Both the position numbers and the translations under genes were made by a program. From Cloacimonetes bacterium UBA5210 (lineage in GTDB: Bacteria; Cloacimonadota; Cloacimonadia; Cloacimonadales; Cloacimonadaceae): 34,744 nucleotides of DNA. Of the stretch, positions 8,517-16,671 are shown in pieces. The stretch covers positions 1-34,744 of the forward strand of contig DHVK01000035.1 of NCBI GenBank assembly GCA_002412625.1. The letters are read 5' to 3'. Below the pieces are notes generated by a model, which was not told where the DNA came from, searched no databases, and worked only from the letters and a program-made list of their open reading frames with translations. How positions within the stretch are numbered: the stretch's first letter is position 1; each line of letters opens with the position of its first letter.

Positions 8517-9467
8517 ATGGATAAAATCCTCTTGGGCGTCTCAAGTTGCCTGCTGGGCAAACAAGTACGCTTCGACGGTGGTCACAAACATGATGCCTGG
8601 GTAGTGGATACTCTGGGCACCTATGCAGAATACTTTGATCTCTGCCCGGAACACCAATGCGGCATGCCGATCCCTCGCGAAGCGATGAACCTGAAGGGCA
8701 CAAAAGACGAATACCGCATGCTGACAAACAAAACCCTGGTCGATAAAACCGACCAAATGCTCAGCTGGTGCGCCCCGCGCATCGAAGAACTACGGACCAA
8801 AGCCCTCTGTGGCTATATCCTGAAAAGCAAATCCCCCTCCTGCGGCATGGAACGCGTAAAGATCTATCCCCTCCACGGTGGCGCCGCTGCCAAGACCGGA
8901 GTGGGCATCTTTGCCAAAGAGCTGCTAACCGCCTTTCCCCTGCTCCCGGTGGAAGAAGAAGGCAGGCTCCACGACCCCGTCCTGCGCGAAAACTTCATCG
9001 AGCGCGTCTTTGTGATGCATAGCTGGAATACTCTGCAGAAAGAAGGGTTAACCGCCGGAAGCCTCGTCCGGTTCCACACCCGACACAAATACCTCCTGAT
9101 GGCGCATAGCCCTGCCCACTACCGCGATATGGGCAAACTGGTGGCGGATATCCGCAAATACCCGCTTGATGAGTTCCGGGATCTCTATTTTGAACAATTG
9201 ATGAGCGCCTGCATCCGCCATGCAACTCCCAGCAAGCATCAAAACGTGCTGCTACACATGCTGGGCTACTTCAAAAAAGAACTGGATACTTTTGAGAAAC
9301 AAGAACTCATCCGCCTCATCGCGCAGTATAAAGATGGCCTCATCCCCCTCATCGTTCCCATCACCCTGCTCAACCACTATGTGCGCAAATACAATCAAGA
9401 ATACCTTGCGGATCAGGTGTACCTGCACCCGCATCCCGTGGAGCTGAAGCTGCGTAATCACGCCTGA
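8517..9467 (+). CDS. DUF523 (TudS-like) plus DUF1722 fusion protein
   Basis: This 316-aa protein has two domains. Residues 1-150 match DUF523, the family of the thiouracil desulfurase TudS: GVSSCLLG with C11, VRFDGGHKH, LCPEHQCGMPIPRE with C43 and C48, and LKSKSPSCGM with C109. Three such cysteines bind a [4Fe-4S] cluster in TudS. Residues about 190-310 match DUF1722, recognisable by FHTRHKYLLMAHSPAHYRDMGKL and HATPSKHQNVLLHMLGYFKK. This combination is known from YbgA-type proteins. Sulfur removal from thiolated pyrimidines is possible for the N-domain; the DUF1722 role is unknown. The ATG has TAGGAG 7 nt upstream. It is the last gene of the run that starts at 3833. Confidence 0.85.
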   Translation: MDKILLGVSSCLLGKQVRFDGGHKHDAWVVDTLGTYAEYFDLCPEHQCGMPIPREAMNLKGTKDEYRMLTNKTLVDKTDQMLSWCAPRIEELRTKALCGYILKSKSPSCGMERVKIYPLHGGAAAKTGVGIFAKELLTAFPLLPVEEEGRLHDPVLRENFIERVFVMHSWNTLQKEGLTAGSLVRFHTRHKYLLMAHSPAHYRDMGKLVADIRKYPLDEFRDLYFEQLMSACIRHATPSKHQNVLLHMLGYFKKELDTFEKQELIRLIAQYKDGLIPLIVPITLLNHYVRKYNQEYLADQVYLHPHPVELKLRNHA

Positions 9468-9504
9468 TAAAAAACCAAAATTCACACCATAACGAATTTC
9501 TTGC

Positions 9505-9533
9505 TTGACAAAATAAGCAACCTTTCATATCTT
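9505..9533 (+). promoter_or_regulatory. Strong sigma70-type promoter
   Basis: A perfect -35 TTGACA (9505-9510), a 17-nt spacer and a -10 TATCTT (9528-9533) form one of the best promoter matches in the window. Transcription would begin near 9540. No gene follows within 900 nt, but an intrinsic terminator lies 30-70 nt downstream. Confidence 0.65.
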
Positions 9534-9539
9534 AGCCAT

Positions 9540-9612
9540 AGCCTACAGACCCTACATAGAATGCCCTCCGAATGCGGGGACACCGCCCGGTGCTCCCCGC
9601 ATCATTTTGTTC
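9540..9612 (+). ncRNA. Candidate short RNA of about 70 nt ending in an intrinsic terminator
   Basis: The predicted transcript begins near 9540, downstream of the promoter at 9505-9533, and ends at the terminator hairpin at 9572-9612. There is no ribosome binding site and no meaningful reading frame inside it. It is called an RNA only because promoter and terminator form a closed unit. It could instead be a terminator for the upstream gene with an incidental promoter. Confidence 0.4.
9572..9612 (+). terminator. Intrinsic terminator with a long GC stem
   Basis: The outer stem is ATGCGGGGA (9572-9580) pairing perfectly with TCCCCGCAT (9594-9602). An inner stem is CACC (9581-9584) with GGTG (9589-9592) around a GCCC loop. 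The T-rich tail CATTTTGTTC follows. It could also serve the TudS/DUF1722 gene that ends 105 nt upstream. Confidence 0.65.
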
Positions 9613-10447
9613 GGCATTTTTCTGTGTATAACAAGCTTGCGATGTTGCGCCCAAACTCATGACCTTGGCGCTTCAAACCAAATAGTAGTTGATAAACTGC
9701 CTATTTTATCCAGCTGTTCCTCTGCCCCGAGAAATATCATTGGCTTTCAATTGGTAATTCAGCCATCGGTTCTGTGATAATCGGTCTCATCCATGCAATC
9801 AGCATACACACTGTTAGCGGCATTTCTCACGCTGAACTCATGTTAAGTTCAAGGCCTTATTTTCGAATGATCATAACATGATAAGAGCACAATATCTACT
9901 TAGTTTTACGATAAAACACCACGCCTGAAATCGGGAACTGAAGTAATCAAAGCGATGGATGGAGCTCATTGGGCATAGAACCGCTCGGATTTGGCCAGGC
10001 GGAGCGTTGGAATCTGCAGTCATTATCTGGCTTTTCGGCTAAAAGAAAGCAGATCAGCCTCATACGCGGCTTATCCAAATGCGTGATTTCTTGGGGATCT
10101 TTTTTCTATCTGCAGGTCAACAAGCACATTAATCTCAAAAAAAATATAAGCAATCAGATAGTCTGATTTTCTTAAATAAAACGCCAATATATACTCCCGA
10201 ATACTTGCCTTATCTTGTTGATTATCATTGCTTTATATAGCTGTTTAGTTCAAACAGCATATCTTTCAAAGAAATCTTTATCCATCTGTTTGCTATCTCT
10301 TAATGCATAAATTTCAATAATGAAACTTGACAGATTATTGCATGTGGATTTCCTGTAACTATCGTTATCAGAGGACTGTTAGCATAATACGAAATATGCA
10401 ATATTCCTGATATGCAATTTTCGCCGACATAAAAATTGAGGTACTCC

Positions 10448-13400
10448 ATGAAAAACAGACTGATCTTAATCGCTACAACCCTCTTGCTCTTAACCGCGCT
10501 GCAGGGTAGAACCGGATTTAAAAGCCTGTCTGCCCCAAAACCTGCTCACAAAACCGATTTCCGGATCGCTTCAGAGCTTGGTAGCCCATCGTCAGATAGC
10601 TCTATCTTCCGGAACAGCACTGTTTTCCACGAAACCTTTGAAAGCAACTCGCCAAGCCTGAGCGGCTGGAGCCAGATCTATGTTACAGGCAACAAAAATT
10701 GGTCATATGACGCCGGTTCCAGCGGGGGCAGCGTCCGGACAGCCTACAATGGCAGTAGCAACGCCCGTTTCACCAGAAGCAACGGCGGACCGCACATCAC
10801 CAAGCTGGTGAGCCCGGTCATGGACATTAATGGCCTGCAAAATGGCGCTCTCAGCTTCTGGTATGCTCAAGAGATAAGTAACCAAGGGCAGAACCAGCTG
10901 AAAGTCTATTACCGCACCGACTCTTCATCGAACTGGGTGCAGCTTGCTCATTATACTGCCAGCGTAAGCGCTTGGACGCAAGCAAGCCTGAGCCTGCCAA
11001 GCCTCAGCAGCACATTTCAAATCGCCTTTGAAGGTATTGATAACTTCGGTCACGCCAATGTGATCGACGAAGTTGTCATCACTGCCTCTGCACCACCCAT
11101 CACGACATTTCCCTTCCTGGAAACCTTTGAAGCCGCTTCCGCCAGCCGCGCGGACTGGAGCCAGGTTATCGAAAGCGGCACCAGCAACTGGACCTTCGCC
11201 ACCGGTGCCGGCAGCGGAACAATCAACAGCGCATACCGCGGCACCCTGAATGCCCGCTTCACCGGTTCTACATACGATGGCTTCACTACCAAACTGATCA
11301 GCCCTGTCCTGAACATCAGCGCCTTGCCAAACCCCACGCTCAGCTTCTGGTACGCGCAGGAATTCTGGTCTCCGGATCAGAACGAATTGAAGGTGTATTA
11401 TCGCACAAGCAGCGGCTCAGCCTGGACCCAGATCGCCCATTACACAGATAATGTCAGCGCGTGGACCAATGCCATTCTGACCCTGCCAAACCCTTCTGCC
11501 ACATACCAGATCGCCTTTGAGGGGATCGACAAATACGGCTATCCGAACGTTTTGGACGATGTCCTGGTAAGCAACGTGAGCACGAATCCCGAGCTTTTAC
11601 TTAGCACACAAAGCCTTAGCTTCCCGTTTTCCGAAGTGAATGAAGAAACATATCTGAATTTCGACATCCGCAACAGTGGCAGCGGCACCCTAGTTCTGAA
11701 CGCTGCTCCCGGCATCTCCGGAACAGATCCGGCTCAGTTTTTACTCATCGATTTGAACGGCTATCCGCTCTCGCTCCCTGCAGGGCAAAGCGCTTCATAC
11801 TCCGTGCGCTACAACCCGACTGCGATCGGCAACCACCGCGCCACAGTGAGTTTCACTTACGAGGGAGTTCACACGGTAGCTCTTTTCGGCAAAGCCCGGA
11901 ATCTGCTTTTCGCTGATGACTTCGAGACCTACACCGATTTCGGTCTCGACCTCAGCCCCTGGACTCAATATGACGGAGATAATTCTACCACCTATGCCAT
12001 TACAGATGTCTCCTTTGCAAATCAGAACTACACCGGTTCATTCATCGCCTTTAATCCGGCATCCACCTCTCCTGCTCTCGCGGGAGCCTGGGAACCTCAT
12101 TCCGGGGCCAAATATGCCGCAGCTTTTGCCGCCACCACAGCACCAAACAACGATTGGCTGATATCTCCGGCAATCGCGTTCGGAGCCGATCCCGCCTTCA
12201 CGTTCTGGGCAAAATCCGTATCCGCGGTTTATGGTCTGGAACGCATCAAAGTGCTCTATTCCACCACCGGAAACAACTATACGGATTTTAACAACTATCT
12301 GGAAGGCAGTGCCGCCACTTTTGCGGAAGTCCCAAATGCCTGGACCCAATACAGCTATGACCTCCCCCCGGAATGCGCCAACACAACTGTCTATATCGCT
12401 ATCCAATGCGTTTCAAACGATGCTTTTGTGCTGATGATCGACAAATTCCGCGCTTTTGGTGTGGTGGATCCCATGCTCAGCGTATCTCCCGAATCCCACA
12501 CATTTGCACCCTTCTTCCCGAGTTACCGCCGCTATCAGGAGTTTACCATCACAAACAGCGGCAACGGCATGCTCACTATTCCCCAGGGCGGGATTCAGAT
12601 CACCGGCGATGATGAGTTTGTTGTGGAATTTCTGCCGGACTTTCCGCTGCTCCTCGGCGCGGGACAAAGCGCAACATTCATGGTGAAATTCCACCCCACC
12701 AGCCCGGGAAACTACAGCGCAACGCTGAACATCTCAGACAGCGTTTCAAACACCACCAGCATTAGCCTTTCTGCTACCACCAATGATGATCTGCTGAATG
12801 AATTTCCACATGTGGAAGGCTTTGAGGGCGAAGTCTTTGGCTGGGTAATCCGGGATGCGGACAGAGACGGCTATAACTGGGAAATCCTGAATAATTCAAG
12901 CGAAGTGCATTTCTCCTACACCGGAAACAACTGCATCATCTCGCGCTCCTGGGTTTCGGATGCCAAACATCACAGCGACAATGCTGAAGTGGCGCTCGCC
13001 TCCAGCGAAGTTGCCGGCCAAAGCTCTGCCACAAAGCAAAGCCGAAACAGAGGCGCATTGAGTCCGGATAACTGGTTGATCTCGCCGCGAATCCTGCTCA
13101 GCGAAAACATGAAGCTCAGCTGGCGGGTGGCTGCTCAAGACCCTGCCTGGCCGTCAGAGACCTATTCCGTATTGATCTCCACCACCACTCCGGATACCGA
13201 TGCATTCACCCCGCTGCTAACCGAAACCATGATCGACGGGGACTGGCATAAGCGGGAGCTCAGCCTCTCTGCCTATGCAAATTCCACCGTTTATATCGCC
13301 TTCCGGCACCATGATACCACAAATCAGTTCTACCTCAAGCTGGATACCATCAAACTGAACCACGCGAACGATGACTCCCAATACGGCATCGTTGCCGACG

Positions 13401-14404
13401 GCACCGTTGATATCGAGCTGGACAGCATCAACGACACCGTTCAGGGAAGGACGCTGAATACCCGCTATCGGGGTAGTGGATTGATCGACACTGAAACCGT
13501 CATTGCCCACGTCTGCTACGCCCATCCGGGCCTGGATTTGCCGAACAGCGGACTGCATATGGGGCTCAGCGGGGTCTCCTTCGCTGGAACTTCCATGGAA
13601 ATCCTGCACAATCTGGGCTTTATACCCCAGCAAGCTTTCTGGCGCATCCAACCCGGCGCATGGAATCTGCTCTCTTCAATCAGTCCGGATGTGAGCGCCT
13701 GGACCGATTCCACCATCGCCTTCAGTATTCCCGCGGGTAGCAAGAACGGCGGAGATTTTGATATCGTCTTTCCCCGCAGCAAAGACGACACCCTGCCCGT
13801 TACGCTCACCGGCTTTGTAGCCTCTCTGATCCACAACGGCAGAGTGAAACTGAGCTGGACCACCGCCACCGAAACCGGAGTGCTGGGCTTCACCGTGCTG
13901 CGCAACGAACTTGAAGACCTCGCCGGCGCAATCGCGGTGTCGCCCCTCATCGAAGCCACAAACAGCTCCACCGAACAGATCTATGAGTTCCACGATGCTG
14001 AAATCCAAGCCCAGACCAGATATTACTATTGGCTCTTGAGCAGGGATTTCGACGGTGCTGAAACCTTCTTTGGCCCCCTGAGCATCCATACCATCGGCGG
14101 TGTAAACCAGGGCGATATGGTACCCGGAATCACCAGGAATCTGGGCAATTTCCCCAATCCCTTCAACCCCAGCACCACCCTGCGCTACAGCCTGGCAGAA
14201 GCCGGCAAGGTGAATCTGAAAATATACAACGCCCGCGGGCAAATGGTACGTGATTTTTCCGCTACTCACAACGCCCCGGGAGTCTATCGCCGCATCTTCG
14301 ACGGCAAGGATGATAGTGGCAACGAACTCACCAGCGGAGTTTATTTCTACCGTTTTGAAACCAAAAACCACAGTAGCACACATCGCATGATGTTGCTCAA
14401 ATAG
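10448..14404 (+). CDS. Giant secreted multidomain protein with T9SS-type C-terminal sorting domain
   Basis: This gene encodes about 1318 aa. A signal peptide (MKNRLILIATTLLLLTALQG) is followed by two near-duplicate lectin-like 'choice-of-anchor J' (MAM-like) domains at about 60-211 and 220-376. Next come an ASPM/SPD-2/Hydin-like 'choice-of-anchor D' domain (380-483), a third J domain (487-672), a second D domain (675-778), a fourth J domain (785-972), a unique region (975-1115) and an FN3-like domain (1116-1213). The end is a FlgD-Ig-like/Por sorting domain (about 1230-1318) with FPNPFNPSTTLRYSL and SGVYFYRFE. Such proteins are exported by the type IX system and anchored or released. No enzyme domain is seen, so an adhesive or structural role is inferred. 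The start is ATG 10448 with GAGG 7 nt upstream; an in-frame TTG at 10436 is less likely. A strong terminator follows. Confidence 0.82.
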   Translation: MKNRLILIATTLLLLTALQGRTGFKSLSAPKPAHKTDFRIASELGSPSSDSSIFRNSTVFHETFESNSPSLSGWSQIYVTGNKNWSYDAGSSGGSVRTAYNGSSNARFTRSNGGPHITKLVSPVMDINGLQNGALSFWYAQEISNQGQNQLKVYYRTDSSSNWVQLAHYTASVSAWTQASLSLPSLSSTFQIAFEGIDNFGHANVIDEVVITASAPPITTFPFLETFEAASASRADWSQVIESGTSNWTFATGAGSGTINSAYRGTLNARFTGSTYDGFTTKLISPVLNISALPNPTLSFWYAQEFWSPDQNELKVYYRTSSGSAWTQIAHYTDNVSAWTNAILTLPNPSATYQIAFEGIDKYGYPNVLDDVLVSNVSTNPELLLSTQSLSFPFSEVNEETYLNFDIRNSGSGTLVLNAAPGISGTDPAQFLLIDLNGYPLSLPAGQSASYSVRYNPTAIGNHRATVSFTYEGVHTVALFGKARNLLFADDFETYTDFGLDLSPWTQYDGDNSTTYAITDVSFANQNYTGSFIAFNPASTSPALAGAWEPHSGAKYAAAFAATTAPNNDWLISPAIAFGADPAFTFWAKSVSAVYGLERIKVLYSTTGNNYTDFNNYLEGSAATFAEVPNAWTQYSYDLPPECANTTVYIAIQCVSNDAFVLMIDKFRAFGVVDPMLSVSPESHTFAPFFPSYRRYQEFTITNSGNGMLTIPQGGIQITGDDEFVVEFLPDFPLLLGAGQSATFMVKFHPTSPGNYSATLNISDSVSNTTSISLSATTNDDLLNEFPHVEGFEGEVFGWVIRDADRDGYNWEILNNSSEVHFSYTGNNCIISRSWVSDAKHHSDNAEVALASSEVAGQSSATKQSRNRGALSPDNWLISPRILLSENMKLSWRVAAQDPAWPSETYSVLISTTTPDTDAFTPLLTETMIDGDWHKRELSLSAYANSTVYIAFRHHDTTNQFYLKLDTIKLNHANDDSQYGIVADGTVDIELDSINDTVQGRTLNTRYRGSGLIDTETVIAHVCYAHPGLDLPNSGLHMGLSGVSFAGTSMEILHNLGFIPQQAFWRIQPGAWNLLSSISPDVSAWTDSTIAFSIPAGSKNGGDFDIVFPRSKDDTLPVTLTGFVASLIHNGRVKLSWTTATETGVLGFTVLRNELEDLAGAIAVSPLIEATNSSTEQIYEFHDAEIQAQTRYYYWLLSRDFDGAETFFGPLSIHTIGGVNQGDMVPGITRNLGNFPNPFNPSTTLRYSLAEAGKVNLKIYNARGQMVRDFSATHNAPGVYRRIFDGKDDSGNELTSGVYFYRFETKNHSSTHRMMLLK

Positions 14405-14422
14405 AAAACCGAAAACCTACCG

Positions 14423-14457
14423 AAGGCGGCTCGGGGAATTCCCGGACCGCCTTTTTC
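14423..14457 (+). terminator. Intrinsic terminator of the first giant secreted protein gene
   Basis: AAGGCGG (14423-14429) pairs with CCGCCTT (14447-14453). An inner CGGG/CCCG stem lies around the GAATT loop, and the T-run TTTTT is at 14452-14456. The hairpin begins 18 nt after the stop codon. Confidence 0.85.
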
Positions 14458-14506
14458 CATCTCGGAACACACTCTATAAACTTCAAAGATCAAGCTGATC
14501 ACCCCC

Positions 14507-14540
14507 CTAATATATATATAGTGGACACGCACTGGACAAA
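14507..14540. repeat. TGGACA-N5-TGGACA element, copy A
   Basis: TGGACA at 14522-14527 and again at 14533-14538, spaced 11 nt, is preceded by a TATATATATA tract and by CCCCCCTAA. The same arrangement occurs at 28905-28938 and, inverted, at 19533-19576. About 40 nt upstream, CTATAAACTTCAAAGA matches CTATATACGTCAAAGA at the same relative place in copy B. Read on the minus strand it looks like a promoter, TTGTCC-17-TATATA. Confidence 0.7.
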
Positions 14541-14727
14541 TCTATCTTCATCGCCCTGTAATGATATATCTGATATGGCTTTATGAGCGTGATTTTATTT
14601 TTGAGAGCCAAGGACAACCTCGACTAAAGATTTGCGGATTTTGCGGACTCTTTGAGCCCACCCCGTGAAAGCGCCTACCCAGAAGCGAGTTTCTGCCGGC
14701 AAGACCGCGCTTGACTACACTTTGCGC

Positions 14728-14757
14728 TTGACAGATTTTCGGTACTGCCATTACTAT
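14728..14757 (+). promoter_or_regulatory. Sigma70-type promoter for the acyltransferase pair
   Basis: A perfect -35 TTGACA (14728-14733) with an 18-nt spacer precedes -10 TACTAT (14752-14757). The expected start of transcription is near 14764. That would put an ATG at 14766 almost at the 5' end of the RNA, which favours the ATG at 14796 as the start of translation. Confidence 0.6.
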
Positions 14758-14795
14758 GAATAAACATGATTTTTCGTAAAGAGGTATCGCATCCG

Positions 14796-15641
14796 ATGAA
14801 GGATAAAGCCCAGAACATCAACCTTGCAGCCCTGCTCAGCATCCTGCAGAGAAGCCGGATGAAAAACTTCCGTGCCCACATTCCGATCCTCATCGAAAAG
14901 AAGAATTTCATCGTGAAAACCGCCGACTCTCGCGATGAACTCCACTCCGCGTTGAAGCTGAGACACGATGTCTTCCTCACCGAACTGCTCAAAAAGCATA
15001 AGCGCAGCGGAATGGACAAAGATAAATTCGATAAACTCTGCGACCATCTGATCATCATCGACAAACGCAGCAACAGCTTGATCGGCACCTACCGCCTGCA
15101 ATCCTCTCTGCACACCAAAAAGTGGTACACCGCCACCGAATTCCACATGAAACAGATCAAACGCCTGCCCGGAATAAAACTGGAGCTCGGCCGCGCCTGT
15201 GTGCATCCCGATCATCGCAACGGTATCACCATCTCCCTGCTCTGGGAGGGCATCAACGCCTATGTGGAAGCCAGCGGCACAAAATACCTGTTTGGTTGCT
15301 CCAGCATCAAAACCACGGATCGCAACGAGATCGCCAGCATCTACAACTACCTGCTCCAAAGCGGTCACCTGAGCCACGAACACCGCGTGCGCCCCAAAGG
15401 CAAATTCCGGATGATAGGCATGAAGAACAAACTCAAAAAGTATCCTCTGGAAGGTTTGGCCGAGCTTGACCCCGGCATGAAGAGCAAAATCCCTTCTCTG
15501 CTGAATTCATACCTGAAAGCGGGCGCCAAGGTCTGCGGCTCTCCCGCCCTGGATAAAAGCTTCAAATGCATCGATTTCCTCACCCTGCTGGATGTAAGCC
15601 AGATGCACAACAAATTTTTCCGCAAACCCCGCGATAACTGA
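14796..15641 (+). CDS. GNAT-like acyl-ACP N-acyltransferase (OlsB/FeeM-like, COG3176 type)
   Basis: This gene encodes about 281 aa. VKTADSRDELHSALKLRHDVFLTELLKK, then IIIDKRSNSLIGTYRL, then KLELGRACVHPDHRNGITISLLWEGINAY is the pattern of the autoinducer-synthase-like GNAT subfamily that includes OlsB, the ornithine N-acyltransferase using 3-hydroxyacyl-ACP. The basic C-terminal third is less conserved. The next gene, 7 nt downstream, is a PlsC-type acyltransferase. The OlsB-OlsA pair makes ornithine lipids in other bacteria, so aminolipid synthesis is the leading inference; the amino acid acylated is unknown. I chose ATG 14796 (GAGG about 11 nt upstream) over ATG 14766 because of the promoter position. 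Confidence 0.68.
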   Translation: MKDKAQNINLAALLSILQRSRMKNFRAHIPILIEKKNFIVKTADSRDELHSALKLRHDVFLTELLKKHKRSGMDKDKFDKLCDHLIIIDKRSNSLIGTYRLQSSLHTKKWYTATEFHMKQIKRLPGIKLELGRACVHPDHRNGITISLLWEGINAYVEASGTKYLFGCSSIKTTDRNEIASIYNYLLQSGHLSHEHRVRPKGKFRMIGMKNKLKKYPLEGLAELDPGMKSKIPSLLNSYLKAGAKVCGSPALDKSFKCIDFLTLLDVSQMHNKFFRKPRDN

Positions 15642-15648
15642 AGCCCGG

Positions 15649-16428
15649 ATGAAAATCCTGTACATCCTGCGCCATATCCTCCTGGTGGGAGACTATTTTT
15701 CCCGCGCCTGGGTCCTGAACCTGATCCATCGGGATCCCCTTGCCCGTCGCCGGGCGCTGATCCGAAACGTCAGCCGCAGTGGCCGTAATTTCTGCAAATC
15801 CCTGCAAATCTCTGCCACCGTCCACAATCCTCAGCGCCTGCATGAACTGCGTGACAAAGCCTATCTGATGGTTTCGAACCATGTATCATACACCGATATC
15901 CTGGTACTCGCGGCTTTGGAAGATCTCGTCTTCATCACCAGTGTGGAAATGGGCAACAACCCCTTTTTGGGCGCCATCACCCGCCTCGGTGGCTGTCTGT
16001 TTACAGACCGCAAAAACCCCGTGAGCCTGAAAGATGAAATCCAAAGATTCAGCGACACCATCGCGGAAGGCTTCAAAGTGCTGCTCTTTCCGGAAGGAAC
16101 TTCCACCGACGGCACCGGGATCAGAGATTTTCGGCGCTCCCTCTTTCAGATCGCTCTCAATGTTAATTGCCCGATTCTCCCGGTGTGCATCAAATATACC
16201 AAGATCGACGGTGAACCGATCACAGATTCCAACCGCGATTTGATCGCCTGGTACGGGGACATGACCTTCGCCCCTCACTTTTTGAAGCTCCTAAATCACA
16301 AAATTGAGGTGGAAATCCACTTTTTAGAGTCCATAGCCCAACCCGCAGGAAAATCGCGCACAGAGCTCTCTGACGGCGTTCTGAAGCAAATCCGCGATTG
16401 CTTCGATGCAATCGGAAAATCTGTTTGA
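15649..16428 (+). CDS. PlsC-like 1-acyl-glycerol-3-phosphate / lyso-lipid acyltransferase
   Basis: This 259-aa protein has the two diagnostic acyltransferase motifs: NHVSYTD (HX4D, H78 and D83) and LLFPEGTSTDG (FPEG at 147-150). It also has an intervening GNNPFLGAITRLGGCLFTDR segment and an N-terminal membrane-associated helix. The family moves an acyl chain from acyl-ACP or acyl-CoA onto a hydroxyl group at the inner membrane. Tight linkage with the OlsB-like gene suggests the OlsA role, O-acylation of a lyso-aminolipid. A general phosphatidate-synthesis role cannot be excluded. A promoter for the next gene overlaps its stop codon. Confidence 0.85.
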   Translation: MKILYILRHILLVGDYFSRAWVLNLIHRDPLARRRALIRNVSRSGRNFCKSLQISATVHNPQRLHELRDKAYLMVSNHVSYTDILVLAALEDLVFITSVEMGNNPFLGAITRLGGCLFTDRKNPVSLKDEIQRFSDTIAEGFKVLLFPEGTSTDGTGIRDFRRSLFQIALNVNCPILPVCIKYTKIDGEPITDSNRDLIAWYGDMTFAPHFLKLLNHKIEVEIHFLESIAQPAGKSRTELSDGVLKQIRDCFDAIGKSV

Positions 16429-16454
16429 CAGATTTTGACGCTACACAATATAGT
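16425..16454 (+). promoter_or_regulatory. Promoter overlapping the plsC-like stop codon
   Basis: TTGACA at 16425-16430 contains the TGA stop (16426-16428) of the preceding gene. An 18-nt spacer leads to TATAGT (16449-16454). Transcription would start near 16461, just before the AAAGGAG of the DUF3098 gene, giving the DUF3098/DUF58/fumarase run its own promoter. Confidence 0.6.
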
Positions 16455-16476
16455 TACCTCAGCAAAAGGAGTAAAC

Positions 16477-16671
16477 ATGCCAAACAAAAACGACACACGC
16501 ATCGGGCTCGGCAAAGCAAATTATCTGCTGTTGATTGTCGCCGCTATCATCCTCATCCTGGGATACTTTATCATGTCCCTGAATGAAATCACCATTTCAC
16601 CACTCCTGCTTTTCCTGGCCTATGTGGTGATCATTCCTGTCGCCTTGCTCTGGAAACCCAAGCAGAAATAG
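16477..16671 (+). CDS. Small membrane protein, DUF3098-like
   Basis: This is a 64-aa protein. After a short polar N-terminus, KANYLLLIVAAIILILGYFI forms one transmembrane helix and ISPLLLFLAYVVIIPVALLW a second, ending in the basic tail KPKQK. The pattern 'GK-NY-LLI---I-L-GY-IMS...I-PLLL-L-YVV' resembles DUF3098, small membrane proteins common in the Bacteroidota side of the FCB group. The start is ATG 16477, with AAAGGAG 5-6 nt upstream. The next gene begins immediately after its stop. Confidence 0.75.
   Translation: MPNKNDTRIGLGKANYLLLIVAAIILILGYFIMSLNEITISPLLLFLAYVVIIPVALLWKPKQK

Larger units (their letters stand above)
9468..10447. other. Long gene-free region, AT-richer than the neighbouring genes
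   Basis: About 980 nt without a convincing gene. The left part holds a complete promoter and a strong hairpin terminator (9505-9612, listed separately). A weak stem-loop at about 10155-10172 (ATCAGA-TAG-TCTGAT then TTTTC) could end transcription. A 65-codon reading frame at 9969-10166 has no SD and unremarkable composition. The right end carries GAGG (10437-10440), the RBS of the large gene. No convincing -35/-10 pair is visible just upstream of that gene. Confidence 0.6.
14405..14795. other. Intergenic region between giant protein gene and acyltransferase pair
   Basis: It holds the terminator (14423-14457), copy A of the TGGACA element (14507-14540) and the promoter of the acyltransferase genes (14728-14757). 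A small palindrome GATCA-AGC-TGATC occurs near 14488-14500. The remaining sequence, about 14541-14727, shows nothing I can identify. Confidence 0.6.

Noticed and set aside
9969..10166. 65-codon frame in the long gap
   Set aside because: No ribosome binding site, no family resemblance, and AT-rich flanks with no visible promoter; likely chance.
14533..14562. Second TGGACA of copy A as a -35 with TGTAAT 18 nt downstream
   Set aside because: The -10 is not kept in copies B and C, whereas the inverse-direction TTGTCC-17-TATA arrangement is kept in all three.
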